64,000 nucleotides of DNA from Niabella sp. (GTDB taxonomy: Bacteria > Bacteroidota > Bacteroidia > Chitinophagales > Chitinophagaceae), in assembly GCF_030150205.1 (NCBI RefSeq), contig NZ_JASLGT010000014.1, positions 30,712-94,711 of the forward strand, in the 5' to 3' direction. Of the stretch, positions 1 through 8,423 are shown in pieces. The notes beneath the pieces were generated by a model. The model ran no database searches. It had not been told where the DNA came from and saw nothing but the letters and a program-made list of their open reading frames with translations. How positions within the stretch are numbered: position 1 is the stretch's first letter; each line of letters opens with the position of its first letter. The position numbers and the translations under genes are program-made.

Positions 1-955
1 TCAGGATCCCCAGTTCTTTTAAGGGAGCGAGGTCTTCATCAATAGAGCCCACACGGTCCAGCACGGTTTCATAGTACGTGGCCGGGATCTTCAAAAACTC
101 CACGCCGCGGCTTTGCAACGCAGTTACCGTTTCAATGATATTCCTGGTAGCCAGTGCTACATGCTGCACTCCTTCTCCTTTGTAAAAGTCGAGGTACTCT
201 TCTACCTGTGATTTTTTCTTGCCTTCTGCGGGTTCGTTAATAGGAAATTTTACATACCCGTTGCCATTGCTCATTACTTTGCTCATGAGCGCGGAATATT
301 CGGTTGAAATATCGGTGTCATCAAAAGACAGGATATTCCGGAACCCCATCACTTCTTCATAAAAATGCACCCATTTGTTCATCTGGTTCCATCCAACATT
401 GCCCACGCAATGATCTACATACAGCAACCCGGCTTCCGGTGGATTGTACGCCGGTTCCCATCGCCGGTAACCGGGTAAAAAAGTTCCGTTGTAATTTTTC
501 CGTTCAATAAAAAGATGGATCGTATCACCATATGTATGAATACCGCTCATGACCACAATGCCCTGTTCATCTTCCAGCTTCACGGGCTCCAGATAGCTTT
601 TACCGCCCCGTTTTGTTGTTTGCACCCAGGCATCGGTAGCATCATCCACGGCCAGCGCCAGCATTCGTACACCGTCTCCATGCCTGACAATATGCGCTTC
701 AATCTCTTCACAATTCCGGATGGGCGTGGTAAATACAAAGGTGAGCTTATTTTGACGCAGCACATAACTGGCTTTATCCTTAACGCCGGTTTCGGGCCCG
801 GCATAGGCCAGGGATTGGAAGCCAAAAGCAGTTTTGTAAAAATGAGCGGCCTGTTTGGCATTGCCCACATAAAATTCAATATAGTCAGTACCCAGTAAGG
901 GAAGAAAATCAGCGGCAGCCGGAATTGCAGCTGCCACTTTACTCGTGTCAAGCAT
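1..955 (-). CDS. hppD: 4-hydroxyphenylpyruvate dioxygenase, 3' end cut by window edge
   Basis: Non-haem iron dioxygenase that converts 4-hydroxyphenylpyruvate to homogentisate, the second step of tyrosine breakdown. About 318 residues are visible from an ATG at 955. The frame is still open at base 1, so the last ~40-60 residues, including the expected third iron ligand (Glu), lie outside the window. Two vicinal-oxygen-chelate halves are evident: the first begins near GTDYIEFYVGNA, the second carries the iron-binding His182 (in VDHCVGN) and His265 (in VQHVALATRN). The ending ELGIL is the usual sequence just before the C-terminal ligand segment. Homogentisate dioxygenase is divergently placed 390 bp away and phenylalanine hydroxylase lies further downstream, which supports the pathway role. 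Confidence 0.95.
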   Translation of the reverse strand, partial: MLDTSKVAAAIPAAADFLPLLGTDYIEFYVGNAKQAAHFYKTAFGFQSLAYAGPETGVKDKASYVLRQNKLTFVFTTPIRNCEEIEAHIVRHGDGVRMLALAVDDATDAWVQTTKRGGKSYLEPVKLEDEQGIVVMSGIHTYGDTIHLFIERKNYNGTFLPGYRRWEPAYNPPEAGLLYVDHCVGNVGWNQMNKWVHFYEEVMGFRNILSFDDTDISTEYSALMSKVMSNGNGYVKFPINEPAEGKKKSQVEEYLDFYKGEGVQHVALATRNIIETVTALQSRGVEFLKIPATYYETVLDRVGSIDEDLAPLKELGIL

Positions 956-1343
956 GATCAATTATTTTAACAATAAATAAAAATGTAAGAAAAAGGGAAC
1001 GGATCAATGGCCACTTCGGTCTGTAGCCAGAGCTTCTATCAACAATACGTAGTTTACACGTTTGTCTGAAAAAAGCTTATATGGATAATCGGGTCGCACG
1101 TTACAAAATAATAACAAATGTACGTTATTTTATTAAAAGCGGTAATTTTGTACCAGTAATTATTCTATGGCCTACTTCAGAAATTTCATCTACTGGAACG
1201 ATAAGCGGCGCTGGAAATATTATTTCCTGCTGGCGGCACTTGCCATGGGCGCGGTGCTTTTCGATTTCAGGTTCAGGGTTTAAAGTTCCGGGTTATTTTA
1301 CCTGGTATATACTGCCCTTTCGTTCATCCATCAATAATTAAAA
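956..1343. other. divergent intergenic region hppD / hmgA
   Basis: AT-rich spacer between two divergent tyrosine-catabolic genes. It should hold both promoters. On the + strand TAATTTTG at 1143-1150 fits the Bacteroidota -7 consensus TAnnTTTG, but no convincing TTG -33 box sits at the right spacing. A 38-codon frame (1167-1283) is listed separately. No other gene is visible. Confidence 0.5.
1167..1283 (+). CDS. possible small membrane protein (38 aa)
   Basis: A short frame opening with ATG at 1167 and closing with TAA at 1281. The peptide starts with an aromatic/basic stretch (WNDKRRWKYY), followed by one hydrophobic segment (FLLAALAMGAVLF) and a short charged tail. This is the layout of a single-pass membrane peptide with a cytoplasmic basic N-terminus. 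A TAnnTTTG-like -7 box lies about 20 bases upstream, giving a very short leader. I do not recognise the family. It could be a chance frame in the hppD/hmgA divergent region, or the transcript could run on into hmgA. Confidence 0.35.
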   Translation: MAYFRNFIYWNDKRRWKYYFLLAALAMGAVLFDFRFRV

Positions 1344-2501
1344 ATGCCGCACTATTATACATTGGGATCCATTCCCCATAAACGTCATACCCAGTTTCGC
1401 AAACCCGATGGCGGGCTTTATAGCGAACAGCTTTTTTCTACTGAAGGATTCAGCAATGACTACGCACTTTTGTACCATTGCCATCCGCCTACGCAAATTA
1501 TTAAAACCGAACCGCATCGGGATGTGAGTCCGCATATCGCCGAGGAGAAGATGCTGCAGCACCGCAGCTTTGAAGGATTTAAGGTAAACCCGGTAGCAGA
1601 CTACCTGGATAGCCGGGTACCGGTACTTGTAAACAACGACTGTCACCTGGTACTGGCAGCACCGCAACAGCGTATGCGGGATTATTTTTATAAGAATACT
1701 GATGGAGATGAGCTGATCTTTATCCACGAGGGCTCAGGAGTGGTAAAAACACAATACGGGTCTCTGCCTTTTAGTTATGGCGACTATATCGTATTGCCCC
1801 GTGGTACCATTTACCAGATCCATTTCAATGATGAACAGAACCGGCTTTTTATTGTAGAATCCTTTACGCCGCTGCGTTTTCCAAAACGTTACCTGAGCAG
1901 GAACGGACAGCTGATGGAACATGCGCCCTATTGTGAACGGGATATCCGTCCGCCGCAGGACCTGGAAACCATTGATGAAAAAGGCGATTTCCTCATCAAG
2001 GCCAAGAAAAAGGGAATGCTGTATGGGCTGCATTATGGTACGCATCCTTTTGACGTGGTTGGCTGGGATGGCTGCTGTTACCCGTTTATCTTCTCTATTC
2101 ATGATTTTGAGCCGATCACCGGACGGGTACATCAACCGCCCCCCGTACACCAGACCTTTGAGACCAATGCCTTTGTTGTTTGCTCTTTTGTGCCCCGGTT
2201 ATTTGATTATCATCCGCAGTCCATTCCTGCGCCCTATAACCACAGCAATATCGACAGTGATGAAGTGATTTATTATGTGGATGGTGATTTTATGAGCCGC
2301 AAGCAGGTAACCCGGGGAATGATCACCCTGCACCCCGCGGGCATTCCGCATGGTCCTCATCCCGGCGCTGTTGAAAAAAGCATCGGGGCAAAAGAAACAA
2401 AGGAACTGGCCGTAATGGTAGATACGTTTCATCCATTGATGCTGACCAAAGAAGCCCTGGAAATTGAAAACCCGGACTATATTATGAGCTGGGCCGAGTA
2501 G
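1344..2501 (+). CDS. hmgA: homogentisate 1,2-dioxygenase
   Basis: Opens the aromatic ring of homogentisate to maleylacetoacetate, the step after HppD. At 385 residues it matches the shorter Bacteroidota form of the family (proteobacterial and eukaryotic enzymes are ~430-445). The cupin-like N-terminal half contains LIFIHEGSGVV and the GDYIVLPRGTIYQI segment. The C-terminal half contains the PRLFDYHP block and the His-rich LHPAGIPHGPHPG stretch (near residues 330-345) typical of the iron site. It is divergent from hppD. The maleylacetoacetate isomerase and fumarylacetoacetase genes are not in the window, so the rest of the pathway must be elsewhere. Confidence 0.95.
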   Translation: MPHYYTLGSIPHKRHTQFRKPDGGLYSEQLFSTEGFSNDYALLYHCHPPTQIIKTEPHRDVSPHIAEEKMLQHRSFEGFKVNPVADYLDSRVPVLVNNDCHLVLAAPQQRMRDYFYKNTDGDELIFIHEGSGVVKTQYGSLPFSYGDYIVLPRGTIYQIHFNDEQNRLFIVESFTPLRFPKRYLSRNGQLMEHAPYCERDIRPPQDLETIDEKGDFLIKAKKKGMLYGLHYGTHPFDVVGWDGCCYPFIFSIHDFEPITGRVHQPPPVHQTFETNAFVVCSFVPRLFDYHPQSIPAPYNHSNIDSDEVIYYVDGDFMSRKQVTRGMITLHPAGIPHGPHPGAVEKSIGAKETKELAVMVDTFHPLMLTKEALEIENPDYIMSWAE

Positions 2502-2535
2502 CGGCTTTAGTGGAGCGAGAATAGTGAATGGTAAA

Positions 2536-2666
2536 TCAATGCCGTTTCCTTAAAGCCGCGCAGATCCGGTATCGGCTTTAACTACAACAATGTTGTAGAA
2601 AAGTGCCGCAGGCGCAATCAGCGTATCTGCGGCAACCATAAAAACTGCTTAAGGAAACGGAATTGA
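2536..2666. repeat. multi-hairpin structured element with 18-bp inverted ends
   Basis: The outer arms 2536-2553 and 2649-2666 are complementary at 17 of 18 positions. Inside lie three further stems: 2551-2558 with 2573-2580 (8 bp, TAAAGCCG/CGGCTTTA), 2582-2589 with 2591-2598 (CTACAACA/TGTTGTAG), and 2604-2610 with 2628-2634 (TGCCGCA/TGCGGCA). Folded, this makes a four-arm, cloverleaf-like shape of about 131 nt. There is no open frame. It lies downstream of hmgA and downstream (3') of the DinB gene, that is, between convergent genes. It may be a non-autonomous mobile element, a REP-like repeat or a structured RNA. Confidence 0.6.
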
Positions 2667-2749
2667 ATGACCCTTAGTAAATCGTGAAAAATCGGAATTT
2701 GGACAAAGAAGAAAACCGGTCGTCCACATTGCAAGAACACACGGCCCTT

Positions 2750-2806
2750 CCCTACTGACTATTCACTATTGACTATTGACTATTCACTATTGACCATTCA
2801 CCATTG
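2750..2806. repeat. short tandem repeat, CTATTGACTATTCA type
   Basis: About four imperfect copies of a 7-14 bp unit (TATTGAC / TATTCAC) stand in a row just after the DinB stop codon. It is a simple intergenic repeat with no spacer structure, so not CRISPR. Confidence 0.7.
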
Positions 2807-2810
2807 CCTG

Positions 2811-3311
2811 TTAAAACCCACCACTATCTGCTGAAGGTCCGTAGATGGAAGGAACAGCTATATCATTCAGCCGCATATAAACGGTGAGCTGCCCGCGGTG
2901 ATGCACCAGGTGATTGATGGTAGACTCCAGGCTTTCTCTCTTTGAAGATTGAAAAACAACCTGCCCGTTGCTCTTTAAATAAAACGGAGCCTCCAGTTCA
3001 CCGTCCTTTACTTCGGCCAGCGCAGCTTTTGCGCCTTCCATATGCTGATCGAAATGCGCCACCAGTTCTTCACTGCTTGCAGGCCGGATATGCGCAAATG
3101 TGGCAAAATCGATCTCATTACTGCGAACCATGGTCGTGATCCATAACGGGATTTCTGCAACCAGTATCGAAAGGTACCCAAGGGGCATTGACTTTTCATG
3201 CGGCCGCCATTCGGACAAAGCGGTTGGGATGCGCTCCAAACAACTACGGGTAGCCCTTGTTTCCATTTCCAACTCCTTGATAAATGCCTTTGCAAAAGTT
3301 GAATCATTCAT
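2811..3311 (-). CDS. DinB family protein
   Basis: A 166-residue protein with the DinB/YfiT four-helix fold. The metal-site histidines are recognisable: one is in the STINHLVHHRGQ block (residues ~130-142), which carries the HxxxHRGQ-type motif of the family. The N-terminal half has the amphipathic helices TFAKAFIKELEMETRATR and the WRPHEKSM segment. DinB proteins are often metal-dependent thiol (bacillithiol/mycothiol) S-transferases, though the substrate is unknown for most. It lies 30 bp downstream of phenylalanine hydroxylase on the same strand and may share its transcript. The last codons abut the simple tandem repeat at 2750-2806. Confidence 0.88.
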   Translation of the reverse strand: MNDSTFAKAFIKELEMETRATRSCLERIPTALSEWRPHEKSMPLGYLSILVAEIPLWITTMVRSNEIDFATFAHIRPASSEELVAHFDQHMEGAKAALAEVKDGELEAPFYLKSNGQVVFQSSKRESLESTINHLVHHRGQLTVYMRLNDIAVPSIYGPSADSGGF

Positions 3312-3341
3312 TGTAGGTGGTATTTATAATTTAAAAATAGT

Positions 3342-5126
3342 TCAAACCGATCCCGCGGGCATACGCCCTTCTGCGCCCGGTAAAATTGCAATATGTGCCA
3401 GGGTATGCAGTCCATCATCAATCAGCTTTTTAAGCTCCGGCTTCCGGTATTGCAAACGAGCCAGCCGCTGCATTATATGTTCCTGTAATCCCGGTGCTTC
3501 CCTGCGGTCCTTTAATACTTCCAGTATCTCCAGCAGGCAGAGCCAGTCGTCCGGATATTGTGCGTCCAGGATACCGGTAATTTTTTCCAGTGCAGCAGTA
3601 TCCGTTCCATTTTCCCGGATCGCCCGTACCTGTTTATACAATCCATGTAATTGACTGGTGGCTTCGCTGTATTCGGAACGCGGCATCTCCCGGGGCACGA
3701 TGGTTACCTGCTCGTAGGCCGCTTTATCCGCGGCACCGGAGTATACCGAGGTAATTTCGCCCCCCACCGCCATATCATAGATGCCCCATTCCGGCTGAAA
3801 TAACTGCCTCGCTGTAACGCTGTCGATCACCGTACATCCCGAAAAACGGATCAGGATGATCTTGTTGTTTTTGATCACTACAGCTTCCACCCTGCCATGC
3901 ACCTGCAACCCGCTCCGGAATAACAGCGCTGCGGCTTTGCCCGTTTCGATGCCTGCATTTTTCAGGTCATCCAGGGTAAAATCTTCCAGTGGCAGATCGT
4001 AATCCCGCAACTTTCCTACCGGTGATCCCCATCCCTGCGGATACAGTTCTTTTTCATGCCCCGCCAGCTGACGGTCATCCAGGGCCAGTGCCGTTGGTCC
4101 CGCAGTGGCGATATAAGTGCCTTCCCCCATACCGGTTTCTATAAAAATACCGGATGCCTGCAAGCCCGAACTGTAAACCACCGTACACAATAAACCACTA
4201 TCAATAGCTTTTTGCAAACCATATACTCCGCCCCGGCGGTAAGAAAGTGTATCCGCAAATGTATTCAGCACGCGGACCAGGTTCTGAAAGTTGGGAGTTA
4301 CAAACAACTGGGGCTGCGGCTTGGTAATATCATACGGATAGGTTACCGCATCAATGGTATAGGGAAGCTTCTTTACACCCGGCCCCATGCAGGTAACACT
4401 TTCACCAATCGATGATAGTAATCCGGCGCCATAGATCTTATAATCCTCCAGGCTTCCGATAAGCCCGTATTCTACCGTCCACCAATGCAGCCGGGCAAGG
4501 AGTGCCATTTCTGAGGGATCGCCCATATTTTGCTGGATCAATGCCAGTGTTTCCTCCGCTTTCCGGATCTCTTTTTCGGGCGTACCGGCCAGCTCCTTTA
4601 ATACCGCCAGCTGCCGGATGGCTTCAAACAACTCCTGGTCTTTTTTGGAAAGCAGGGCCTTTGTACCCACTTCCCCGGTAAACTGCAGGTAAGCCGCATA
4701 TTCCGGTTCTCCGATAATGGGCGCATGGCCTGCCGATTCATGAATGATATCGGGGGCCGGCGTGTATTCGATGTGTTCTATCTGGCGGATATCCGCCGCA
4801 ATGATCAGCACCCGGTATGCCTGAAATTCCATAAACGCCTGGGAGGGAATAAAACCGTTTACCGTAACAGCGCCCCAACCGATCGTTTTCAGGTGATCAT
4901 TCATCGTTTGCAGATCGGGGATCCGTTCAATAGTTAGGCCCGCTTTCTTCAAACCCGGTATATAAGGGTAATACGCCACATCCTTCAGATAACGGTAGTT
5001 CTGTCGCATAACATACCGCCATACCGCATGATCTACCGCCGTATAATGCTCATAGTGCTGTGGAACGATATATTGTTTCAGATGACGGGGAAGCCGGTCA
5101 ACAAGCGGGTTATTATAGTTGTTCAT
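3342..5126 (-). CDS. phenylalanine 4-monooxygenase (aromatic amino acid hydroxylase), long form
   Basis: Pterin-dependent, iron-containing hydroxylase expected to turn phenylalanine into tyrosine. The catalytic domain covers roughly residues 20-310. The 2-His-1-Glu iron site is visible as His129 and His134 in IIHESAGHAP and Glu219 in WWTVEYGL. The protein is 594 residues, about twice the proteobacterial enzyme. The ~280-residue C-terminal extension has no motif I recognise, ends in an Arg/Lys/Leu-rich helical stretch, and resembles the long forms known from some Bacteroidota and Bacillus. Together with hppD and hmgA it forms a Phe to Tyr to homogentisate route. Confidence 0.93.
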   Translation of the reverse strand: MNNYNNPLVDRLPRHLKQYIVPQHYEHYTAVDHAVWRYVMRQNYRYLKDVAYYPYIPGLKKAGLTIERIPDLQTMNDHLKTIGWGAVTVNGFIPSQAFMEFQAYRVLIIAADIRQIEHIEYTPAPDIIHESAGHAPIIGEPEYAAYLQFTGEVGTKALLSKKDQELFEAIRQLAVLKELAGTPEKEIRKAEETLALIQQNMGDPSEMALLARLHWWTVEYGLIGSLEDYKIYGAGLLSSIGESVTCMGPGVKKLPYTIDAVTYPYDITKPQPQLFVTPNFQNLVRVLNTFADTLSYRRGGVYGLQKAIDSGLLCTVVYSSGLQASGIFIETGMGEGTYIATAGPTALALDDRQLAGHEKELYPQGWGSPVGKLRDYDLPLEDFTLDDLKNAGIETGKAAALLFRSGLQVHGRVEAVVIKNNKIILIRFSGCTVIDSVTARQLFQPEWGIYDMAVGGEITSVYSGAADKAAYEQVTIVPREMPRSEYSEATSQLHGLYKQVRAIRENGTDTAALEKITGILDAQYPDDWLCLLEILEVLKDRREAPGLQEHIMQRLARLQYRKPELKKLIDDGLHTLAHIAILPGAEGRMPAGSV

Positions 5127-5164
5127 CCGGCAAAATTACAATTTTAAACAAACGATCGTAAGCC

Positions 5165-5330
5165 ATGGTAACTTTTAGCTATCAGTCATCAGTTTTCAGT
5201 TTTCAGTGATTTGTACGATATCTATGATCTGACATCCGCATTGAGTAGGATACGGATCTAACCTGGAACTTTAAACCTGAAATAATTCCATAGTCCTCCC
5301 AGTCTACATGTCCCCCAAAGCAAGGGCCGT
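5165..5330. repeat. intergenic repeat, TATCAG/TTTTCAG family (divergent copy)
   Basis: Starts with the run GCTATCAGTCATCAGTTTTCAG and continues into a GATATCTATGATCTGACATCC stretch. It resembles the units at 15.1, 21.7, 38.7-39.5 and 62.2-62.5 kb. It fills the gap between EVE and phenylalanine hydroxylase; no gene is seen here. Confidence 0.6.
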
Positions 5331-5382
5331 AGTAAAATAGCCAATTGTGAGTAAATCATCGAGTGTAAAACGGCGTCCAACC

Positions 5383-5799
5383 TTAAACAATATCCTCTCC
5401 TGCCATCTTTAATACCAGCTCCCACTCCTCCGGCTTTACGGTTTGTACCGACAAACGGCCCAGGCGTACGAGGTCCATATCTTTTAACTGCGGTACTTCT
5501 TTGATTTCAGATAACGGTACGGTTTTTTTCAATTTCTTATAGGGTGCTACTTCAACCGCCACCCAGCGCTCATCTGTTGTGGTTGGATCCTGGAACGCCT
5601 CTTTCACAATTTTTGCAATCGCTACAATTTCCACGCCCTCATTACTGTGATAAAAAAAAGCCAGGTCTCCTTTCTTCATAGCGCGAAGGTTCAGCCGTGC
5701 GGCATAATTCCGTACTCCATCCCATACGGTTTTTTTGTCCTTTACCAACTGATCGTAACTATATTTAAAGGGTTCTGATTTTATAAGCCAATATGCCAT
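5383..5799 (-). CDS. EVE domain-containing protein
   Basis: The 138-residue protein is one EVE domain (PUA-like fold, related to YTH). The hallmark N-terminus is MAYWLIKSEP, followed by the VWDGVRNYAARLNLR block and the GDLAFFYHSN segment that line the base-binding pocket. EVE proteins bind modified bases in DNA or RNA, and the family is often found as a stand-alone housekeeping protein. There is no fused nuclease or helicase here and no restriction system nearby, so a defence role is not supported by context. It is transcribed away from the FAD oxidoreductase. Confidence 0.93.
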   Translation of the reverse strand: MAYWLIKSEPFKYSYDQLVKDKKTVWDGVRNYAARLNLRAMKKGDLAFFYHSNEGVEIVAIAKIVKEAFQDPTTTDERWVAVEVAPYKKLKKTVPLSEIKEVPQLKDMDLVRLGRLSVQTVKPEEWELVLKMAGEDIV

Positions 5800-5877
5800 A
5801 AGAAATGTAAAATTTAATAGATTGATTTTAGAATGATGCGTTGTTCCTGTTTGTAATCAGTAATTTTATATTTATAA

Positions 5878-7017
5878 AAGTATAAAACAATCAGGAATCC
5901 GCAACATCAAATAAGCATCTGGGAGCAGGAGGCTTTTTATGCTCCGCAGGATATCATCATTATTGGTGCAGGTTTCACGGGTTTATGGACGGCCGTTTAT
6001 CTTAAACAAAAATTCCCTTCTAAAAATATCCTGATCGTGGAACGGGGGGCTACACCCGCTGGCGCCTCCACGCGGAATGCAGGGTTTGCCTGCTTTGGCA
6101 GCCCTACAGAGATCTTATCTGATATGGAAGCCATGGGAAAAGAAAAGGCCCTGCAATTGCTGCAGATGCGCTTTGAGGGGTTGCGGGCCATACAGAAGAT
6201 CTTTTCAAACGGACTGATCGATTTTTCCATTTGTAAAGGATACGAACTGCTGGACAGCTCCCGGAGCCTGGAGCGCCTGCCGGCGCTGAATGAATGGCTT
6301 TATGAAATTACCGGTGCGCCGGCAACCTTTTGCCAGCAGGACGAACTGATCCCCGTATTCGGATTTGCGAATACAGCACACCTCGTAGAAAACCGTTTTG
6401 AAGGCTGTCTGCATCCCGGCAAGTTATTAAATGCCCTTTATCATCTTGCGGTAAAAATGAATATCCGCTTTTTATTTGCAACCGAAGTACGCCAGGTGGA
6501 AGAAGATTCGCAGGGCGTAAAACTTTTTACAACAAAGGGGCCCGGTCTTGCTGCGGAACGGATCGTTTATTGTACCAATGCTTTCAGCAACCGGCTATTG
6601 CCCCGGATAGACCTGGTACCGGCAAGAGGCCAGGTATTCCTTACGGAACCAATTCCCGGCTTAAAATTCAAAGGCAGCTTCCATTACCAGGAAGGCTATT
6701 ATTATTTCCGCAACCTGGACGATCGTATCTTACTGGGTGGTGCGCGCCATACCTCTTTTCAGACCGAATATACACTGGAACCTTTTACTACATTACCGAT
6801 CCAGCAGGCATTGGAGGCTTTTTTATCTACGGTGATCTTACCCGGACAACGGCCGCAGATCACGCACCGCTGGGCGGGCATTATGGCCATGGGCAAGGAG
6901 AAAACACCGATTGTGGAACAACTGACCGACCGGTCTTTTTGCGCAGTCCGGATGAGTGGCATGGGCGTAGCACTGGCTCCTACCGCTGGAAAAAAGATTG
7001 CAGAACTGATGACCTAG
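5878..7017 (+). CDS. FAD-dependent oxidoreductase (DadA/GlpD-like), start codon unclear
   Basis: Glycine/D-amino-acid-oxidase-like flavoprotein. The Rossmann FAD motif IIIIGAGFTGLWTA is encoded at 5953-5994, and the ERGATPAGASTRNAG segment follows, as in DAO-fold enzymes. The C-terminal half has RGQVFLTEP and the HRWAGIMAMGKEK / GMGVALAPTAGKKIA flavin-contact region. The frame is open from 5878, after a TAA at 5875, yet contains no ATG, GTG or TTG before GTG 6037, which already lies beyond the FAD motif. Initiation must use a rare codon (ATC 5890, ATA 5911 or ATC 5917), or the gene has lost its start. The substrate is unknown. Confidence 0.8.
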   Translation, partial: KYKTIRNPQHQISIWEQEAFYAPQDIIIIGAGFTGLWTAVYLKQKFPSKNILIVERGATPAGASTRNAGFACFGSPTEILSDMEAMGKEKALQLLQMRFEGLRAIQKIFSNGLIDFSICKGYELLDSSRSLERLPALNEWLYEITGAPATFCQQDELIPVFGFANTAHLVENRFEGCLHPGKLLNALYHLAVKMNIRFLFATEVRQVEEDSQGVKLFTTKGPGLAAERIVYCTNAFSNRLLPRIDLVPARGQVFLTEPIPGLKFKGSFHYQEGYYYFRNLDDRILLGGARHTSFQTEYTLEPFTTLPIQQALEAFLSTVILPGQRPQITHRWAGIMAMGKEKTPIVEQLTDRSFCAVRMSGMGVALAPTAGKKIAELMT

Positions 7018-7097
7018 CGGCTGCCGGTGTTGAGCGGTTCTATAGCATACTGTATTTATTCACCATAACGAATAATCGCTTACCTTTCTGCCAAAAA

Positions 7098-7988
7098 ATG
7101 AAGTTCGGACAAGTAAGCAACCCCGGTGTAATTGATTTCGCCCTGCCGGCGGATCATCCGGAAACGGCAAACGTGCTTGGAGCCGTTAAAAAACAGGAAA
7201 CATTTGAAGTATATGTAGGTTGCGCCAAGTGGAACCGAACCGACCTGAAAGGTTTTTACCCCCGTGGTGTTAAAGATGAATTAAAGTATTATGCCACCCA
7301 GTTCAACGCTATTGAACTCAATGCAACGTTCTATAAAATGCCGGATTGGCAACAGGTAGCAACCTGGAAGAGCAAAACCCCGGAGGGATTCAAATTTTTT
7401 CCCAAACTCACCAATACGATCAGTCATTACAAACGGCTGATTGATGTGCAGCAGGAGCTGGAAGTATTTTGCAACGCGGTCAGCAATTTTGAAGACCGGC
7501 TGGGCATGGCCTTCCTGCAACTGCACGATAATTTTAAACCGGAGCATTTTGACCGGCTACAGCAGGCATTGCAGTCCTTTCCCAAAGGTATTCCCCTGAG
7601 TGTGGAAGTACGGAACGGAGAATGGTTTTCCAACAGCCGCGTCCACGACCGTTATTGTGCATTACTGGAACAGCTGGGTATGGCACATATTATTGTGGAT
7701 ACTGCCGGCCGCCGGGATATGCTGCATATGCGGCTTACAACCCCCATTGCCTTTGTCCGGTATGTTGGAGCCAATCATCCTACGGATGTGGATCGTCTGA
7801 ACGATTGGATTGAACGGATCAAACAATGGCGGAAGGAAGGATTACAAAAACTGTACTTCTTTGTGCACCAGAATGTGGAACTGGAGTCGCCCCTGCTGGC
7901 TGCACATTTTATCCGGACCATGAATCAAACATTTAACCTCGCGTTAAAAATACCGGACAAGGCCGGGGAACAGGGCGCTTTATTTTAA
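7098..7988 (+). CDS. DUF72 family protein (YecE-like)
   Basis: A 296-residue TIM-barrel-like DUF72 protein. The typical motifs are VYVGCAKWN near the N-terminus (family GTSGW/GCAxW pattern), FYPRGVKDELKYYATQFNAIELNATFYKMP, FKFFPKLTNTISH and the central LSVEVRNGEWF. No biochemical function is firmly assigned to the family. I chose ATG 7098 because the family N-terminus begins there; the same frame is open further upstream but antisense/shadow to the oxidoreductase, with no family sequence. It lies 80 bp after the FAD oxidoreductase and may be co-transcribed. Confidence 0.92.
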   Translation: MKFGQVSNPGVIDFALPADHPETANVLGAVKKQETFEVYVGCAKWNRTDLKGFYPRGVKDELKYYATQFNAIELNATFYKMPDWQQVATWKSKTPEGFKFFPKLTNTISHYKRLIDVQQELEVFCNAVSNFEDRLGMAFLQLHDNFKPEHFDRLQQALQSFPKGIPLSVEVRNGEWFSNSRVHDRYCALLEQLGMAHIIVDTAGRRDMLHMRLTTPIAFVRYVGANHPTDVDRLNDWIERIKQWRKEGLQKLYFFVHQNVELESPLLAAHFIRTMNQTFNLALKIPDKAGEQGALF

Positions 7989-8040
7989 TAGCGATAACAG
8001 CTAAACCACAGGGAAAAGAGAACGCAACGATCAAAAAGGT

Positions 8041-8400
8041 ATGACATACCCTTTATACAACCGCCTTGCGCATCTCCGCGGTAAAATGCAACCGCAAGAT
8101 GCTCAAGGGCCACGCGAGACACGCCAGGATGTCTATCAGAACGTTTTTCCATGCGACCGCTGCGAATACCTAGCGAACGTAGCGGTTAAATACAACCGCA
8201 AGGTGCAAGGCACGCCAGGATATCTATCAGAACTTTTTCCTTGCGACCGTTGCGGATACCTTGCGAACGTAGCGGTTAAATACTAAACCGCAGCGAACGA
8301 AAAAATCCGAAAGTATAGCACGCCTCTATATAACTTCCCGGCGCATCTCCCATGCCTTCGCCATTCCGCGGTTAAAACGCCACGATAAATGCAAAAACGA
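8041..8400. repeat. CGCAA/GCGGTTAAA-rich intergenic repeats with a 74-bp direct duplication
   Basis: The 435-bp gap between the DUF72 gene and the efflux operon holds only repeats. A unit of 73-74 bp occurs at 8120-8193 and again at 8211-8283. Both copies run from CACGCCAGGAT to AGCGGTTAAATAC with about ten differences. Words such as CCGCAAG, GCGCATCTCC and GCGAACG recur through the region and in other intergenic spaces of this window. The open frame across it (8041-8286) is itself made of repeat and is not counted as a gene. Confidence 0.75.
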
Positions 8401-8423
8401 ATCAGCGGCAGACAGTCCCTTCC

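Noticed and set aside
2750..2806. Possible CRISPR-like tandem repeat
   Set aside because: Units are 7-14 bp with no unique spacers and no cas genes nearby.
5383..5799. EVE protein as part of a defence island
   Set aside because: No nuclease, helicase or restriction genes beside it; stand-alone EVE genes are common.
6570..7097. Upstream extension of the DUF72 frame
   Set aside because: It overlaps the FAD oxidoreductase in another frame and the family N-terminus begins at 7098.
8041..8286. 81-codon open frame
   Set aside because: It consists of the duplicated CGCAA-type repeat, with repeated peptide blocks and no family similarity.
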